A stretch of DNA of 14,205 nt from CAYIRQ01 sp964365905. GTDB lineage: Bacteria; Patescibacteriota; Gracilibacteria; Peribacterales; Peribacteraceae. The translations under genes and the position numbers were made by a program. The stretch is from NCBI GenBank assembly GCA_964365905.1, contig CAYIRQ010000023.1:1-14205 (forward strand), written 5' to 3'. The notes under the pieces were generated by a model. The model worked only from the letters and a program-made list of their open reading frames with translations, was not told the origin of the DNA and made no database searches. Below are positions 12,800 to 14,205 of the stretch, one piece after another; position 1 is the stretch's first letter; the number at the start of each line of letters is the position of its first letter.

Positions 12800-13960
12800 A
12801 TGAAAGTTCTCCTTGCTACCGGCATTTATCCTCCCGATATCGGGGGACCAGCCACCTATGCGCAGAGCCTTGCACAGGAGTTTACCAGCCGTAATGTTGA
12901 TGTGACGGTTATTACCTATGCGCATAGGAATTTCCAAACTCCAAATCTCAATTTCCAAACAAACTCCAATGCTCAAATTCCAAATGAAAAATGGAATGTC
13001 ATACGTGTTCCTAAAAGCGGAGGACCGCTTCTCCGCTGGATGCGATATGCGAAGGCGCTCAGGCAGCATGCGATTGATGCTGACGCGATCATTGCGTTTT
13101 CCTCCGTGAGCGCGGGGGTGCCAGTGTGGATGGCGAAAAATGACACCTTTCCACGGACGCTGCTCCGGCTTGGCGGAGACTTTTTCTGGGAGCGATATAC
13201 GGACCGTGGCGGGAAGAAAAATCTTCATGAGTACTACAAACGTCCTCCTGCATTACATTGGTATACTAGTATACCAATGCAGAGGATCCTGAGAGTGTTT
13301 GATCACATTGTCTTTTCCACGCGGTTGCAGGAAGAAGTGTATGAGAAGCATTACAAAAATCTCCCGCCACATTCCGTCATTGGGAATGCGATTCCGGAAG
13401 GCGCACCAAAGCTGCATGACAAACATGAACCCTTTCGCCTCCTCTTTCTCGGACGTCTCGTGGGATTCAAGAATTTGCCGGTGCTCATACGAGCTGTAGG
13501 AACGATGCGGACCGCACCATTGCAACGGAACGTCACCCTCACCTTCGTTGGCGATGGCCCAATGAAAGTGTGTCTCGAAGCCCTGGTGCGATCCCTCAAG
13601 CTGCAAGGATGGGTGCGCTTTCTTCCTCCTACTCATGGAGATGAGAAGAAAAGATATTTCGCAGACTACGATCTCCTCGTCCTTCCATCCCTCACCGAAC
13701 TCAGCCCCAATGTCGCGCTCGAGGCGCGAGCGCATGGTCTCCCGGTTCTCTTATCCTCGGAAACAGGACTGAGTGAGCGCTTGAGAGAGGGGATGGTCGT
13801 GCGACCGCTCCGAACGGAAGAACAAATTGGTCAGGCGATCCTCGAAGCGATGACGAACTACGCGAATATTGCACAAAATGCGGCGAACTCATCCCAGAGT
13901 CGGAGCTGGGGAGATGTGACGGAAGAATTCCTGAAGCTTACTCGGGCTGCCTTGGAATAA
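12800..13960 (+). CDS. GT4 (GT-B fold) glycosyltransferase
   Basis: A 386-aa glycosyltransferase. It begins MKVLLATGIYPPDIGGPATY, with the glycine-rich loop typical of GT4 N termini. LLFLGRLVGFKNLPVLI opens the donor-binding half, and EX7E is E300 and E308 in ELSPNVALEARAHGLPVLLS. Two in-frame repeat inserts are present: about residues 44-63 (heptad-encoded, Asn/Gln/Pro/Phe-rich, after VITYAHR) and 153-160 (HWYTSIPM, encoded by an exact 24-bp palindrome). Removing the second restores RPPALQRIL, a natural-looking join. The third GT4 in the window, it lies next to the rml genes and may transfer a 6-deoxyhexose; this is inference from context only. There is no Shine-Dalgarno. Confidence 0.88.
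   Translation: MKVLLATGIYPPDIGGPATYAQSLAQEFTSRNVDVTVITYAHRNFQTPNLNFQTNSNAQIPNEKWNVIRVPKSGGPLLRWMRYAKALRQHAIDADAIIAFSSVSAGVPVWMAKNDTFPRTLLRLGGDFFWERYTDRGGKKNLHEYYKRPPALHWYTSIPMQRILRVFDHIVFSTRLQEEVYEKHYKNLPPHSVIGNAIPEGAPKLHDKHEPFRLLFLGRLVGFKNLPVLIRAVGTMRTAPLQRNVTLTFVGDGPMKVCLEALVRSLKLQGWVRFLPPTHGDEKKRYFADYDLLVLPSLTELSPNVALEARAHGLPVLLSSETGLSERLREGMVVRPLRTEEQIGQAILEAMTNYANIAQNAANSSQSRSWGDVTEEFLKLTRAALE
12929..12988. repeat. Heptanucleotide repeat inserted in frame in the third GT4 gene
   Basis: Eight heptads (AATTTCC, AAACTCC, AAATCTC, AATTTCC, then AAACTCC, AATGCTC, AAATTCC, AAATGAA) interrupted once by AAAC at 12957-12960. 8x7+4 = 60 nt, exactly 20 codons (about N44 to E63). Without the 4-nt remnant the length would break the reading frame. 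It is the same family as 9890-9910. Confidence 0.75.
13256..13279. repeat. Perfect 24-bp palindrome inserted in frame in the third GT4 gene
   Basis: CATTGGTATACT followed immediately by its exact reverse complement. It is 24 bp, eight codons, HWYTSIPM (153-160), beginning and ending on codon boundaries. It shares the spacer-free design and a CAYTRSYATA-like half with the intergenic palindrome at 9166-9197. Confidence 0.85.
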
Positions 13961-14123
13961 GAGCTACTGTATCAACGAAACGAGTTTCTATTTCACTAGC
14001 AATCCTTGCAAGGTTTTCATCTGTTCCAGCTGGAGGCGGCATGTTCTCCAAAACCAAGGCTATCGGCTGGTCTTTAGGCGTTGTGATGCGTGGTGCTCCT
14101 TTATTCAGTTGTGATGCGCTCAT
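13938..14123 (-). CDS. Hypothetical small protein
   Basis: A 61-aa ORF, MSASQLNKGAPRITTPKDQP..., with no membrane helix or motif I recognise. It fills the 198-base space between the third GT4 (overlapping its end by 23 bp, tail to tail) and the next gene. A perfect -35 TTGACA (minus strand, 14157-14152) with TAGCAT 16 nt downstream lies just before its ATG and would again give a very short leader. Real but small is the best guess; a chance ORF is possible. Confidence 0.45.
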   Translation of the reverse strand: MSASQLNKGAPRITTPKDQPIALVLENMPPPAGTDENLARIASEIETRFVDTVALIPRQPE

Positions 14124-14129
14124 GAATTC

Positions 14130-14157
14130 ATGCTATTCCTCTGTATACTCCTGTCAA
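14130..14157 (-). promoter_or_regulatory. Candidate -35/-10 promoter of the 61-aa hypothetical gene
   Basis: Minus strand: TTGACA (14157-14152, perfect consensus), a 16-nt spacer, then TAGCAT (14135-14130, four of six consensus positions), 6 nt before ATG 14123. It overlaps the divergent -10 candidate at 14144-14149. Confidence 0.4.
14144..14149 (+). promoter_or_regulatory. Candidate -10 element of the last gene
   Basis: TATACT, identical to the hexamer before the membrane glycosyltransferase (2927-2932), followed by 9 nt and ATG 14159. There is no Shine-Dalgarno. Confidence 0.5.
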
Positions 14158-14158
14158 T

Positions 14159-14205
14159 ATGAACCTGCTCATGATCAGTGGCGACCGCAGCGTTCTCCAG
14201 GGCAA
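14159..14205 (+). CDS. Start of a probable glycosyltransferase (3' end beyond window)
   Basis: Only 15 complete codons are visible: MNLLMISGDRSVLQG. A hydrophobic strand followed by a Gly-Asp-Arg turn and a helix start is how many GT4 enzymes begin, and the locus already has three. The call rests on this N terminus, the TATACT hexamer 9 nt upstream and the context. Confidence 0.45.
   Translation, partial: MNLLMISGDRSVLQG

Noticed and set aside
13262..13267. TATACT inside the GT4 gene as a promoter
   Set aside because: It is part of the 24-bp palindrome and no start codon lies at the expected distance with a gene behind it.
1..14205. tRNA, rRNA, transposase or integrase genes
   Set aside because: I looked for tRNA-like cloverleaf ends, rRNA core sequences and DDE or recombinase proteins and saw none, so the short repeats have no autonomous partner in this window.

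Overview
The window looks like part of a genome from the Candidate Phyla Radiation (Patescibacteria), probably Peregrinibacteria-like. This is inferred from the compact layout, the density of surface-sugar and glycosyltransferase genes, a short MgtE-type transporter, a polyprenyl-phosphate GT2/DUF2304 pair, and a small Cys-rich protein. UGA ends at least five genes (uvrB, the large membrane glycosyltransferase, the UDP-sugar decarboxylase, the second GT4 and rmlB), so this is the standard bacterial code and not the UGA=Gly code of Gracilibacteria. A run of 100 Ns flanked by identical 55-bp ends marks a scaffold join.

Layout. Minus strand, 1-2637: a partial MgtE-type cation transporter follows uvrB with a 7-bp gap, so they are probably co-transcribed. 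2638-2940 is a divergent intergenic region holding the gap and phased 8-bp repeats. Plus strand, 2941-10533: a 950-aa multi-membrane PMT/ArnT-like glycosyltransferase, a DPM1-like GT2, a DUF2304 membrane protein, a GT4, a UDP-glucuronate decarboxylase (UDP-xylose synthesis), a second GT4 and a 52-aa Cys-rich protein. 10612-12491: rmlA (minus) and rmlB (plus), divergently arranged, the first two steps of dTDP-6-deoxyhexose synthesis. 12496-14205: a small hypothetical gene (minus), a third GT4 (plus), another small hypothetical gene (minus) and the first codons of what looks like a fourth glycosyltransferase (plus).

The genes fit a cell-surface glycan locus. RmlA/RmlB and the decarboxylase make nucleotide sugars; GT4 enzymes transfer sugars on the cytoplasmic side; the GT2/DUF2304 pair probably makes a polyprenyl-phosphate sugar that the large membrane glycosyltransferase uses on the outer face.

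The most interesting signal is not a gene. Several families of short palindromic or period-7 repeats lie between genes and also inside genes, in frame, where they add short peptides to the three GT4 enzymes, RmlA and the C terminus of the DUF2304 protein. This resembles the Rickettsia palindromic elements and the heptanucleotide STRR repeats of cyanobacteria. A second signal is a -10-like hexamer exactly 8 nt before the start codon of four genes (9 nt for a fifth), with no Shine-Dalgarno sequence, which points to leaderless mRNAs.
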